A stretch of 7,602 nucleotides of DNA from Betaproteobacteria bacterium (GTDB lineage Bacteria > Pseudomonadota > Gammaproteobacteria > Burkholderiales > Rhodocyclaceae), in NCBI GenBank assembly GCA_028868235.1, contig JAGWUW010000120.1:1-7602 (forward strand), read 5' to 3'. The notes below the pieces were generated by a model. The model was not told where the DNA came from. It made no database searches and saw only the letters and a list, made by a program, of their open reading frames with translations. Each line of letters begins with the position of its first letter. Position 1 is the first letter of the stretch. This document shows positions 1 to 6,689 of this stretch, piece by piece. A program made the position numbers and the translations under genes.

Positions 1-886
1 GGGATGGCAGGCCGGGATAAAAGACACGCCCGACTTTCGGGTGAGCTTCCAGCCAGGCAGCCAGCCGGGCCGCGTTGGCAGCTTGCGCCTCAACGCGCAG
101 CTTGAGGGTTTCAAGCCCTTTGAGCAGCACCCAGGCGTTGAAGGCGGAGAGGGTCGGGCCGGCCGTGCGCAGGTACTTGAAGACTTCCTCGGTCAGTTTC
201 TTCGGACCGCACACGGCCCCGCCGAGGACGCGGCCTTGGCCGTCAATGTACTTGGTCGCCGAATGGATGACGAGGTCGGCGCCCATTTCCAGGGGTTTTT
301 GCAGGATGGGCGTGCAGAAACAGTTATCGACAGCAAGCAAGATGCCCTTGGCGTGGGCGATAGCAGCCAGCGTACGGATGTCGGCGATCTCAGTCAGCGG
401 GTTGGACGGCGTTTCCAAGAAAAACAGCTTGGTTTCCGGACGGATCGCCGCATCCCAAGCCGCCGGATCGGTATGCGACACGAAGGTCGTCGTGATGCCG
501 GTACGCGATAGAATGTTGTTGAACAGCTGCACCGTGGCGCCGAACAAGCTGTTCGAGGCGACGATGTGATCGCCCTGCTTGAGGTGTGCCAGCACCGCAG
601 CCATGATGGCAGCCATGCCGCTGGCCGTAGCCACGCAATCTTCCGCACCTTCGAGAGCGGCAAGGCGCTCCTCGAACATGGTCACCGTCGGGTTGGAGAA
701 ACGGGCGTAGACGTTGCCCTCCTCCTCACCGGAGAAGCGCCGGGCAGCCTGCGCGGCGCTCTGGAAGACGAAGCTGGAGGTAAGGTACAGCGCTTCAGCA
801 TGCTCACCGAACTGGCTGCGCTCCTGGCCTGCACGCACAGCCAGCGTTTCCGGGAAATACCCTGAGGTAGCGTCAAACTTGGTCAT
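1..886 (-). CDS. metZ: O-succinylhomoserine sulfhydrylase MetZ (partial, C-terminus outside window)
   Basis: PLP enzyme of the Cys/Met metabolism family (MetB/MetC/MetY/MetZ). It makes homocysteine from O-succinylhomoserine and sulfide in the cytoplasm, on the way to methionine. The frame is open from the ATG at 886-884 to the window edge (295 complete codons plus one base). Family members are near 390-400 residues, so about 100 C-terminal residues are missing. Visible motifs: LAVRAGQ near residues 15-21; YARFSNPT at 60-67, whose Tyr and Arg bind cofactor phosphate in this family; SGMAA at 89-93; DNCFCTP at 187-193; and SATKYIDGQGR at 209-219, with Lys212 as the expected Schiff-base lysine. 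The GEHAEALYLTSSFVF segment and IDGQGR favour MetZ over MetB, MetC or MetY, but substrate choice is inferred. The ATG shares one base with the purF stop (TAATG). No strong ribosome binding site is seen, so translation is probably coupled to purF. Confidence 0.94.
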   Translation of the reverse strand, partial: MTKFDATSGYFPETLAVRAGQERSQFGEHAEALYLTSSFVFQSAAQAARRFSGEEEGNVYARFSNPTVTMFEERLAALEGAEDCVATASGMAAIMAAVLAHLKQGDHIVASNSLFGATVQLFNNILSRTGITTTFVSHTDPAAWDAAIRPETKLFFLETPSNPLTEIADIRTLAAIAHAKGILLAVDNCFCTPILQKPLEMGADLVIHSATKYIDGQGRVLGGAVCGPKKLTEEVFKYLRTAGPTLSAFNAWVLLKGLETLKLRVEAQAANAARLAAWLEAHPKVGRVFYPGLPS

Positions 887-2424
887 TACTCTTGCCCGCC
901 ATTGGCTAGGCCGAGCACCATCTGCTCGGAAGAACGACCGTCCCCGTCGTCATCGCTCTTCGCCGGCTTGCCGCCACGCTTGCCTTCGACGGCGTCAAGG
1001 TAATAACTATCGATGTCGCCAGTGATGTAGCAACCGTCGAAGCAGGACGCATCGAACACCGTCAGGTCGGAACGCAGATTGGTGATCGACTGTTTCAGCG
1101 CCTCGATATCCTGATAGACCAGCGCATCGGCACCAATCTCAGCAGCGATCTGGGCATCGGTACGGCCGGTGGCGATCAGCTCGGCACGGGTCGGCATGTC
1201 GATGCCGTACACGTTCGGGAAACGTACCGGAGGTGCGGCGGACGCGAAATACACCTTCACGGCGCCGGCGGCTCGCGCCATCTCGACGATCTCGTGGCTG
1301 GTCGTGCCACGCACGATGGAGTCATCGACGAGCAGCACGCGTTTACCCTTGAACTCCTGGCCAACGGTATTCAGTTTCTGGCGTACCGACTTCTTGCGCA
1401 TGGCTTGGCCAGGCATGATGAAGGTCCTGCCGACGTAGCGGTTCTTGACGAAGCCTTCGCGGAACGGGATGCCCAGCGCCTGGGCGAGTTGCATGGCGGA
1501 GGGGCGGCTAGAGTCGGGAATCGGGATGACGACATCGATTTCGTCGACCGGGATCTGCTTCCTGACCTTCTCGGCCAGTAGTTCGCCCATGGCCAGACGG
1601 GCTTCGTAAACGGACACGCCGTCGATCACGGTATCCGGACGGGCCAGGTAAACGTATTCAAAAATGCAAGGGGCGTACATTGGCTGCTGCGCGCATTGGC
1701 GGGCATGCAACTGGTGATTGAGGTCGATGAAGATCGCCTCACCCGGTTCGATATCGCGCACCATCTGGAAGCCTAGCGTGTCGAGGGCGACAGATTCGGA
1801 GGACACCAAATACTCCATGCCTTCCGCCGTCTGATTCTGGCCATAGACTAGCGGACGGATACCGTGCGGATCGCGAAAAGCGAGTAGGCCATAACCGGCG
1901 ATCAGCGCAACTACGGCGTAGGCGCCACGACAGCGACGATGCACGCCGGCAACCGCCTGGAAGATGCTGTCGACGTCGAGTTCGTAACCATGTGCAGCGG
2001 ACTGCAGCTCGTGCGCCAGCACGTTGAGCAGGACTTCCGAGTCGGAATTGGTGTTGATGTGCCGGCGATCCATCCGGAACATCTCTTCCTTCAATTGCTC
2101 GGCGTTCGTCAGATTGCCGTTGTGGCCGAGCACAATACCGAAGGGCGAATTGACATAGAAGGGCTGAGCCTCTGCAAAATTGTAGGCAGAGCCGGCAGTC
2201 GGATAACGTACGTGGCCGATACCCCAGTTACCCGGAAGGGCACGCATATTGCGGGTACGGAAGACGTCGCGCACTAGGCCCGGCCCCTTGTGCAGGTGGA
2301 AGGTGTTTCCTTCCGCCGTTGCAATGCCGGCCGCATCCTGGCCACGGTGCTGGAGCACCATCAGACCGTCGTAAAGCAGCTGGTTGACCGGCGTTGTCGC
2401 CATTACACCGAGAATCCCGCACAT
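886..2424 (-). CDS. purF: Amidophosphoribosyltransferase PurF
   Basis: Catalyses the first committed step of de novo purine synthesis in the cytoplasm: PRPP plus glutamine gives 5-phosphoribosylamine. The protein is 512 residues, close to the roughly 505 of E. coli PurF. It begins MCGILGV, so Cys2 becomes the N-terminal nucleophile once Met is removed; there is no propeptide as in the Bacillus type. The glutaminase (Ntn) domain, about residues 2-235, shows GHVRYPT at 70-76, HNGNLTN at 101-107 and SDSE at 127-130. The phosphoribosyltransferase domain, about 250-470, carries the PRPP loop VLLVDDSIVRGTT at 363-375 with Asp367 and Asp368. The C-terminus, from about 480, is a charged tail with no recognised motif. 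A good ribosome binding site (AGGA) lies 6 nt before the ATG, and the gap to cvpA is 12 nt. The stop TAA overlaps the metZ ATG. The cvpA-purF pairing is classical and supports the call. Confidence 0.98.
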   Translation of the reverse strand: MCGILGVMATTPVNQLLYDGLMVLQHRGQDAAGIATAEGNTFHLHKGPGLVRDVFRTRNMRALPGNWGIGHVRYPTAGSAYNFAEAQPFYVNSPFGIVLGHNGNLTNAEQLKEEMFRMDRRHINTNSDSEVLLNVLAHELQSAAHGYELDVDSIFQAVAGVHRRCRGAYAVVALIAGYGLLAFRDPHGIRPLVYGQNQTAEGMEYLVSSESVALDTLGFQMVRDIEPGEAIFIDLNHQLHARQCAQQPMYAPCIFEYVYLARPDTVIDGVSVYEARLAMGELLAEKVRKQIPVDEIDVVIPIPDSSRPSAMQLAQALGIPFREGFVKNRYVGRTFIMPGQAMRKKSVRQKLNTVGQEFKGKRVLLVDDSIVRGTTSHEIVEMARAAGAVKVYFASAAPPVRFPNVYGIDMPTRAELIATGRTDAQIAAEIGADALVYQDIEALKQSITNLRSDLTVFDASCFDGCYITGDIDSYYLDAVEGKRGGKPAKSDDDGDGRSSEQMVLGLANGGQE

Positions 2425-2430
2425 ATTTTT

Positions 2431-2434
2431 TCCT
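2431..2434 (-). promoter_or_regulatory. Ribosome binding site of purF
   Basis: On the minus strand the 12-nt gap between the cvpA TAG and the purF ATG holds GCAGGAAAAAAT. The AGGA core is 6 nt from the ATG and is followed by an A-run. It is one of only two clear Shine-Dalgarno sequences in the window and confirms the start that places Cys at position 2. Confidence 0.75.
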
Positions 2435-2436
2435 GC

Positions 2437-2928
2437 CTAACTAAATCGAATTCGTTTTGCCAAATCGTCCGGCAACCATGATTTGGTCGCCAGTACGGCT
2501 GTTTCCAGGGGTGCCGACAACATCGCCTGTCGCCACCAAGATTGAGCTGGCGCAGAGGTCATGCCACCGAGACCAACCAGCACCATGCACACCAGAACGC
2601 CGCGCACTAGACCGAAGAGCATACCGAGAAAGCGATCGGAGACGGAAAGCCCCAAGGCTTTGACCATGCTCTTGACCAGCATTCTGAACAATGCCATTAC
2701 CACCAGCACACCGACAAAAATCACCACGCAACCGGCCAGTGTCCTCAAAGCTGGATCAGACACGCCAGCGAACACCGAGGTTCCAACCCATGCACCAAAC
2801 TTGATCGCCGCAAAAATCGCCAGAACCCAGGCCACCAGGGAAATGATCTCGCCGACCACGCCGCGCCACAAACCAAAAACCAGGGAGACACCGACGATGC
2901 CGAGGGCAACGTAGTCGAATCCGGTCAT
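2437..2928 (-). CDS. cvpA: CvpA family inner membrane protein
   Basis: Small (163 aa) membrane protein of the colicin V production family. In E. coli cvpA lies directly before purF and was named for a role in colicin V production; its basic biochemical function is not firmly established, and links to envelope stress tolerance have been reported. Four hydrophobic segments are visible, at about residues 4-21, 25-46, 64-84 and 100-123. Family-like features are the N-terminal FDY, GLWRGVVGE at 19-27 and the SDRFLGMLFGLVRG stretch at 97-110. The tail after residue 125 is hydrophilic, with two Trp (131-132). The ATG overlaps the end of the SPOR gene as ATGA, with no convincing ribosome binding site, so translational coupling is likely. 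The family assignment is firm; the function is not. Confidence 0.92.
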   Translation of the reverse strand: MTGFDYVALGIVGVSLVFGLWRGVVGEIISLVAWVLAIFAAIKFGAWVGTSVFAGVSDPALRTLAGCVVIFVGVLVVMALFRMLVKSMVKALGLSVSDRFLGMLFGLVRGVLVCMVLVGLGGMTSAPAQSWWRQAMLSAPLETAVLATKSWLPDDLAKRIRFS

Positions 2929-3695
2929 GGCTTGGCTGCAACCACCCCGGAAACGCCAATGCGCTGCATTTTCTCCAGCGCCTTATCGGCTGCTTCGCGA
3001 TTCGGAAACGGGCCGGCCCTCACCCGCGTTTTCTTGCCCTGGGGCGTATCGAGCGGCTCGCTAAACGTCTTGATTCCCTGTTCAGATAGCTTTGCTTTCA
3101 AGGTTTTAACATTCGCCTCGTTCGAGAATGCCCCAATCAGGACGAGGTATTCCCCTGCCCTGGCAGCCGGCTTGCTGTCATTACCCTTAGCATCCGACTG
3201 ACCGGCCAGGATAGCAGCGGCACGCTTAGCATCTGCCGCCTTCGGTTTTTCGATTACTTTCTCGACTGGCTTATCAGCCGTCTTGATCGCAGGCTTTTCT
3301 GCTACCTTTTCTGCTTTCTGTGCCAACTTTTCACTCGGCTTATCCGCAGCCTTGTCAGTCACCTTGCTGTCCTTGACCGTATCCAGCACACGCGCAGTAG
3401 GTTTGACCTCGGGAACAACGGCAACTGCAGGCGGAGGGCTGTCAGCAGGTATCACGACCGGTTTTTCAATGGTTTTTTCCGGCGCTTTCTCGGCCGGTGC
3501 CACCGCAAATTTAGGCACGAACGGCTTCTCATCCTGCCCTGGAATGCGTATCTCGACATCCTGAACCGCTTGATGCGGCTCACGATCCATCACCATGGGT
3601 AAAACCAATGCCACCACGGACACAAAGAAGATTGCCCCGACCAAACGGCGGCGGGCGCGTTTCTTGAGGTTCAACTGAGCGTCGTTGTCGTCCAT
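2925..3695 (-). CDS. dedD: SPOR-domain membrane protein (DedD-like)
   Basis: Predicted single-pass inner membrane protein of 256 residues with a periplasmic SPOR domain. SPOR domains bind glycan strands lacking stem peptides at the septum, and E. coli DedD contributes to cell constriction. Order of parts: a short cytoplasmic N-terminus ending in a basic cluster (KKRARRR, 11-17), a transmembrane helix at about 18-36 starting RLVGAIFF, a long Lys/Pro/Ala/Glu-rich linker at about 60-160 with repeated EKP and DKP units, and the SPOR domain at about 181-255 (GEYLVLIGAF at the start, RVRAGPFPNREAA at 224-236). Basic residues before the helix support an N-in topology. The gene starts 2 nt after the folC TGA and ends overlapping cvpA, the usual folC-dedD-cvpA order. 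The linker is visibly less GC-rich than its surroundings because of its Lys codons. The symbol rests on position and architecture; a generic SPOR protein is the cautious name. Confidence 0.9.
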   Translation of the reverse strand: MDDNDAQLNLKKRARRRLVGAIFFVSVVALVLPMVMDREPHQAVQDVEIRIPGQDEKPFVPKFAVAPAEKAPEKTIEKPVVIPADSPPPAVAVVPEVKPTARVLDTVKDSKVTDKAADKPSEKLAQKAEKVAEKPAIKTADKPVEKVIEKPKAADAKRAAAILAGQSDAKGNDSKPAARAGEYLVLIGAFSNEANVKTLKAKLSEQGIKTFSEPLDTPQGKKTRVRAGPFPNREAADKALEKMQRIGVSGVVAAKP

Positions 3696-3697
3696 GA

Positions 3698-5020
3698 TCA
3701 GGCTTTTTTCCCGAGCGCTTCAAGCGCTCCAGCTACCGTATAGAAGGATCCAAAGGCCAGAATTCTATCACTTTCAGAGGCTTGCCCCTTGGCCGCCAGC
3801 ATCGCTTCCCGAGCCGAGGCATGGCAAACCACCTCACCGCCCAACCCTGCCATCACAATGATTCTAGCCAATGATTCAGCCGAGGTTCCGCGCACACCAC
3901 CCAAGGTGGCAGCATGCCAGATATCGACCTTGCCCTTTAGGGGCGCTAGCGCCCCCGCGATATCCTTATCGCTCAACATACCAACCACTGCCAGCGTGCG
4001 ATCGAAGAATCCCATGCTCGATAAATTGTCCGCCAATACTTTGACAGCTTGGGGATTGTGCCCAACGTCCAGCACAATCGCCGGCTTGCCCGGAACTACC
4101 TGAAAGCGCCCAGCCAGCTCGGTCTCTATCAGGCCAGGACGGATAGCCTGCATGGTCACCGGCAGTTTGTCGGAAATAGCATCCAGTGCAGCCAGTACGA
4201 CAGCCGCGTTGAACAGCTGCGTCGTTCCGCGCAAGCCGGGGTAAGCCAGAGCGCGTTTGAGCAGCTGCTCGCCGGAACGGCACCACCAGCGCCATTGCAG
4301 TCGGTTTTCACCGGTTTCTGCTGCCGGGCGCTCGAAACCGAAATCGCGTCCAATCAGATGCAGGTCGGCACCAATGGCCGCTGCGTGATCGAGCAAGCGT
4401 TGTGGCGGATTGGGGTCGGCACAGAAAGCCGGTTTGCCGCTACGGTAAATACCGGCCTTTTCGAAACCGATCGATTCGCGGTCCGGACCCAGCCAGTCGG
4501 TGTGGTCGAGAGCCACCGTGGTAACGATGGAAACGTCCGGCTCATAAGCATTGACAGCATCCAGGCGCCCGCCAAGCCCAACTTCGAGAATCGCTGCCTC
4601 GACCTTGGCTTCTGCGAACACCTCCCAGGCGGCCAACGTGCCGAACTCGAAATAGGTCAGCGCAATCGCTTCACCATCTGACCCAGCCTTCTGCCGCGCG
4701 GCCTCGACACGCGAAAAAGCGGCACACAAGGCTTCATCGCTCACCGGGTTACCGTTCAGGCGAACCCGTTCGTTGTAGGCCATCAAGTGAGGCGAGGTGT
4801 AGCAGCCGACCCTGTAACCGGCACGGTCGATGATGTTTTCGAGATAGGAGCAAGTCGACCCCTTGCCGTTGGTGCCGCCGATAATGATTACCGGGCAGTG
4901 CTGCGTTTGTCCGAGAGCATGCTTGACACGGATGATGCGATCCAACCCGAGCTCAATACCGGCCTGTCCTTTGGGGTGCAGGTTTTCGAGGTGTTGCAGC
5001 CAATCTTCGAGAGTTTTCAA
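3698..5020 (-). CDS. folC: Bifunctional dihydrofolate synthase / folylpolyglutamate synthase FolC
   Basis: Mur-ligase-type ATP-dependent enzyme of 440 residues (family usually 420-440). It adds glutamate to dihydropteroate to make dihydrofolate and then extends polyglutamate tails on folates, in the cytoplasm. Visible motifs: P-loop GGTNGKGST at 48-56; YTSPHL at 74-79; [13 protein letters not shown] at 145-157; ALDHTDWLG at 170-178; FEKAGI at 186-191, with Lys188 as the likely carbamylated lysine of this fold; LDVGHNPQA at 317-325 opening the C-terminal domain; and FGSFYTV at 423-429. The start codon is TTG at 5020-5018, overlapping the accD TGA as TTGA. It is preferred because the following residues ([17 protein letters not shown]) match the family N-terminus and the next in-frame Met is residue 80. 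No Shine-Dalgarno is seen, so translation probably depends on ribosomes ending accD. Folate links it to purF and metZ downstream. Confidence 0.97.
   Translation of the reverse strand: MKTLEDWLQHLENLHPKGQAGIELGLDRIIRVKHALGQTQHCPVIIIGGTNGKGSTCSYLENIIDRAGYRVGCYTSPHLMAYNERVRLNGNPVSDEALCAAFSRVEAARQKAGSDGEAIALTYFEFGTLAAWEVFAEAKVEAAILEVGLGGRLDAVNAYEPDVSIVTTVALDHTDWLGPDRESIGFEKAGIYRSGKPAFCADPNPPQRLLDHAAAIGADLHLIGRDFGFERPAAETGENRLQWRWWCRSGEQLLKRALAYPGLRGTTQLFNAAVVLAALDAISDKLPVTMQAIRPGLIETELAGRFQVVPGKPAIVLDVGHNPQAVKVLADNLSSMGFFDRTLAVVGMLSDKDIAGALAPLKGKVDIWHAATLGGVRGTSAESLARIIVMAGLGGEVVCHASAREAMLAAKGQASESDRILAFGSFYTVAGALEALGKKA
3713..3729 (-). repeat. Inverted repeat at the folC 3' end, just upstream of dedD
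   Basis: Two perfect 8-nt arms, GAGCGCTT and AAGCGCTC, are separated by one base. In the mRNA this can form a 6-bp GC-rich stem with a 5-nt loop. It sits inside the last codons of folC (Leu-Glu-Ala-Leu), immediately before GGGAAAAAAGCC and 17 nt from the dedD ATG. There is no following U-run on the transcribed strand, so it does not look like a terminator. A role in dedD translation initiation or mRNA stability is only a possibility; the repeat could be a by-product of the codons. Confidence 0.4.
3940..3955. repeat. 16-bp perfect palindrome inside folC
   Basis: The sequence GGGGCGCTAGCGCCCC equals its own reverse complement over all 16 bases. It lies within folC codons for about residues 356-361 (Ala-Gly-Ala-Leu-Ala-Pro), in the C-terminal domain. 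It contains the tetranucleotide CTAG, often rare in proteobacterial genomes. No function is claimed; chance is a realistic explanation in GC-rich coding DNA. Confidence 0.4.
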
Positions 5021-5886
5021 GCGGCAGCCGGCAGTTTTTGCAAAAGAGCGAGCACGCGCGCTACCTGATTGCGCATATCGCGACGGTCAACGATCATGTC
5101 GATGGCGCCCTTTTCGAGGATGAACTCGGAACGTTGGAAACCTTCCGGCAGTTTCTCGCGCACCGTCTGCTCGATCACGCGCGGGCCGGCAAAACCGATC
5201 AGTGCCTTGGGTTCGGCAATCACGACATCGCCGACAAAGGCAAAGGATGCCGAAACTCCGCCCATGGTCGGATCTGTCAGGATGGAGATGAACGGCAGGC
5301 CGGCCTCCGACAGCTTGGTCAGAGCAGCGGTGGTCTTGGCCATCTGCATCAGCGAGAACAGCCCTTCCTGCATACGGGCGCCACCGGAAGCTGTGATGCA
5401 AATGAAGGGCATTTTCTGCTCAACGGCGTTCTGTACCCCACGCACGAAACGCTCGCCAAGTACGGAACCCATCGAGCCGCCCATAAAGTCGAACTCAAAG
5501 GCCGCAGCGACAACCGGCATGGTCTTGATGCCCCCCTGCATGACAACCAGCGAATCGCTTTCACCAGTTGCCACATTGGCTTCCATCAAGCGATCAGGAT
5601 ACTTCTTCGAATCCTTGAACTTCAGGCTGTCCACCGGGACGACTTCCGCACCGATCTCGAAACGACCTTCCGCATCGAGCAACATATCGAGACGCTGGCG
5701 GGCGTTCAGGCGATTATGGTGCCCGCACTTGGGGCAGACCTGCATGTTATTTTCAAGGTCGGTTGCGTAGAGCACTGCCTCGCACGACGGACACTTGCTC
5801 CACAGCCCCTCAGGCAGGTTGCCACGACGCTGTGTGCCTTGCTCGCGCTTGATCTTCGGAGGCAACAGTTTGGTTAGCCAACTCAT
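5017..5886 (-). CDS. accD: Acetyl-CoA carboxylase carboxyltransferase subunit beta AccD
   Basis: Beta subunit of the carboxyltransferase half of acetyl-CoA carboxylase. With AccA (not in this window) it moves the carboxyl group from biotinylated AccB to acetyl-CoA, giving malonyl-CoA for fatty acid synthesis. Length is 289 residues, close to the family range of about 285-305. The N-terminal zinc ribbon has Cys32, Cys35, Cys51 and Cys54 (CPSC and CPKC). The crotonase-fold domain follows, with [16 protein letters not shown] at 131-146, [11 protein letters not shown] at 165-175, [12 protein letters not shown] at 205-216 and [11 protein letters not shown] at 231-241. The ATG overlaps the trpA stop (ATGA) and is preceded by the strongest ribosome binding site in the window. 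The stop overlaps the TTG start of folC. In E. coli the AccD zinc domain has been reported to bind its own mRNA; the intact ribbon makes the same feedback possible here, but nothing in the sequence proves it. Confidence 0.98.
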   Translation of the reverse strand: MSWLTKLLPPKIKREQGTQRRGNLPEGLWSKCPSCEAVLYATDLENNMQVCPKCGHHNRLNARQRLDMLLDAEGRFEIGAEVVPVDSLKFKDSKKYPDRLMEANVATGESDSLVVMQGGIKTMPVVAAAFEFDFMGGSMGSVLGERFVRGVQNAVEQKMPFICITASGGARMQEGLFSLMQMAKTTAALTKLSEAGLPFISILTDPTMGGVSASFAFVGDVVIAEPKALIGFAGPRVIEQTVREKLPEGFQRSEFILEKGAIDMIVDRRDMRNQVARVLALLQKLPAAA

Positions 5887-6689
5887 TTTTTCACCTCATC
5901 CACACCGCGACGAATATCCGCTACCAGCGCCTTGACGTTGGAACAGGCGGTTTCAGCGGTTGATTTTTCAATTTCTTCAATAATCCGGCTGCCGACGACC
6001 ACTGCATCGGCAAAGGCCGCGATACGCGACGCCGTCGCAGCATCTCGAATGCCGAAACCGACGCCAACCGGCAAGCCGGTCTTCTCGCGAATAGCCGGCA
6101 GCCGCTCGGCCACCGCATCGACATTCAGGGCGCCAGAACCGGTCACACCGGCCAGCGAAACATAATAGACATAGCCACTGGCAATCGTCGCCACCTGGGC
6201 AATACGTTCCGGACTTGATGTCGGTGCGATCAGGAATATCGGGTCCAGGCCATGTGCCTTCATCGTGGCGCCGAAATTCTCAGCCTCCTCGGGCGGGTAA
6301 TCGACCACCAGAACGCCGTCAACGCCGGACTGGGATGACTTCTCGGCAAAACGATCCAGCCCCATAGCTTCGATCGGATTGGCATAACCCATCAGGACCA
6401 CCGGTGTCTTGTCATCAACCGTACGGAAGGTAGTAACCAATTGCAGCACTTTGCGCAGCGTCATGCCGCGTGCCAAGGCGCGCTCGGAAGCGCGCTGGAT
6501 GGTCGGACCATCAGCCATCGGATCGGAGAAGGGAACGCCTAGCTCAATCACGTCAACACCCGCCTCGACGAGGGCGTGCATCAGCGGCACAGTCAGGTCC
6601 GCACAGGGATCACCGGCGGTAATGAAAGGAATCAGTGCCTTGCGGCCCTCGCCATTCAGGCGTTCGAAAGCTTTTTGAATGCGCGACAT
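5883..6689 (-). CDS. trpA: Tryptophan synthase alpha subunit TrpA
   Basis: TIM-barrel subunit of tryptophan synthase. It cleaves indole-3-glycerol phosphate to indole and glyceraldehyde 3-phosphate and passes the indole through a tunnel to TrpB. Length is 268 residues, the same as E. coli TrpA. Catalytic residues are present: Glu49 in ELGVPFSDP (49-57) and Asp60 in ADGPTIQ (59-65), both at the canonical numbers. Other conserved parts are PFITAGDP at 21-28, VVLMGYANP at 97-105, Tyr175 in the strand [12 protein letters not shown] (173-184), GVGFGI at 209-214 and the phosphate-binding VVGSRII at 231-237. The ATG shares one base with the trpB stop (TGATG), the standard coupled arrangement for the two subunits of an alpha2-beta2 complex; no Shine-Dalgarno stands out. 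The gene ends in two AAA codons and TGA, with accD starting inside that stop. Confidence 0.98.
   Translation of the reverse strand: MSRIQKAFERLNGEGRKALIPFITAGDPCADLTVPLMHALVEAGVDVIELGVPFSDPMADGPTIQRASERALARGMTLRKVLQLVTTFRTVDDKTPVVLMGYANPIEAMGLDRFAEKSSQSGVDGVLVVDYPPEEAENFGATMKAHGLDPIFLIAPTSSPERIAQVATIASGYVYYVSLAGVTGSGALNVDAVAERLPAIREKTGLPVGVGFGIRDAATASRIAAFADAVVVGSRIIEEIEKSTAETACSNVKALVADIRRGVDEVKK
5891..5897 (-). promoter_or_regulatory. Ribosome binding site of accD
   Basis: The minus strand reads GAGGTGA followed by four A and then the accD ATG. It is inside the last codons of trpA (Glu-Val-Lys-Lys-stop). The match to the anti-Shine-Dalgarno is strong and the spacing good, so accD can start independently as well as by coupling to trpA. 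Confidence 0.8.

Noticed and set aside
41..569. Plus-strand open frames opposite metZ (156 and 164 codons)
   Set aside because: The minus strand encodes MetZ with the PLP lysine motif and unbroken reading through the window edge, so these are shadows.
2425..2436. Promoter in the cvpA-purF gap
   Set aside because: The gap is only 12 nt and is fully accounted for by a ribosome binding site and its spacer; no -35/-10 pair was recognised nearby.
3704..3729. T-run next to an inverted repeat, looking like an intrinsic terminator
   Set aside because: On the plus strand the T-run precedes the stem instead of following it. On the transcribed minus strand the stem is followed by A's, so neither direction has terminator geometry.
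518..4220. 13-bp repeat gttgaacagctgc at 518-530 (metZ) and 4208-4220 (folC)
   Set aside because: Both copies encode Gln-Leu-Phe-Asn in unrelated conserved contexts; a chance match of codons, with no flanking similarity.
4049..4681. Plus-strand open frame of 210 codons opposite folC
   Set aside because: Antisense to a clearly functional folC with all motifs; no ribosome binding site or recognisable protein features.
5038..5877. Long plus-strand open frame (279 codons) covering almost all of accD
   Set aside because: It is antisense to a gene with an intact zinc ribbon and carboxyltransferase motifs. Its translation shows no recognisable domain, and long antisense frames are common opposite GC-rich genes.
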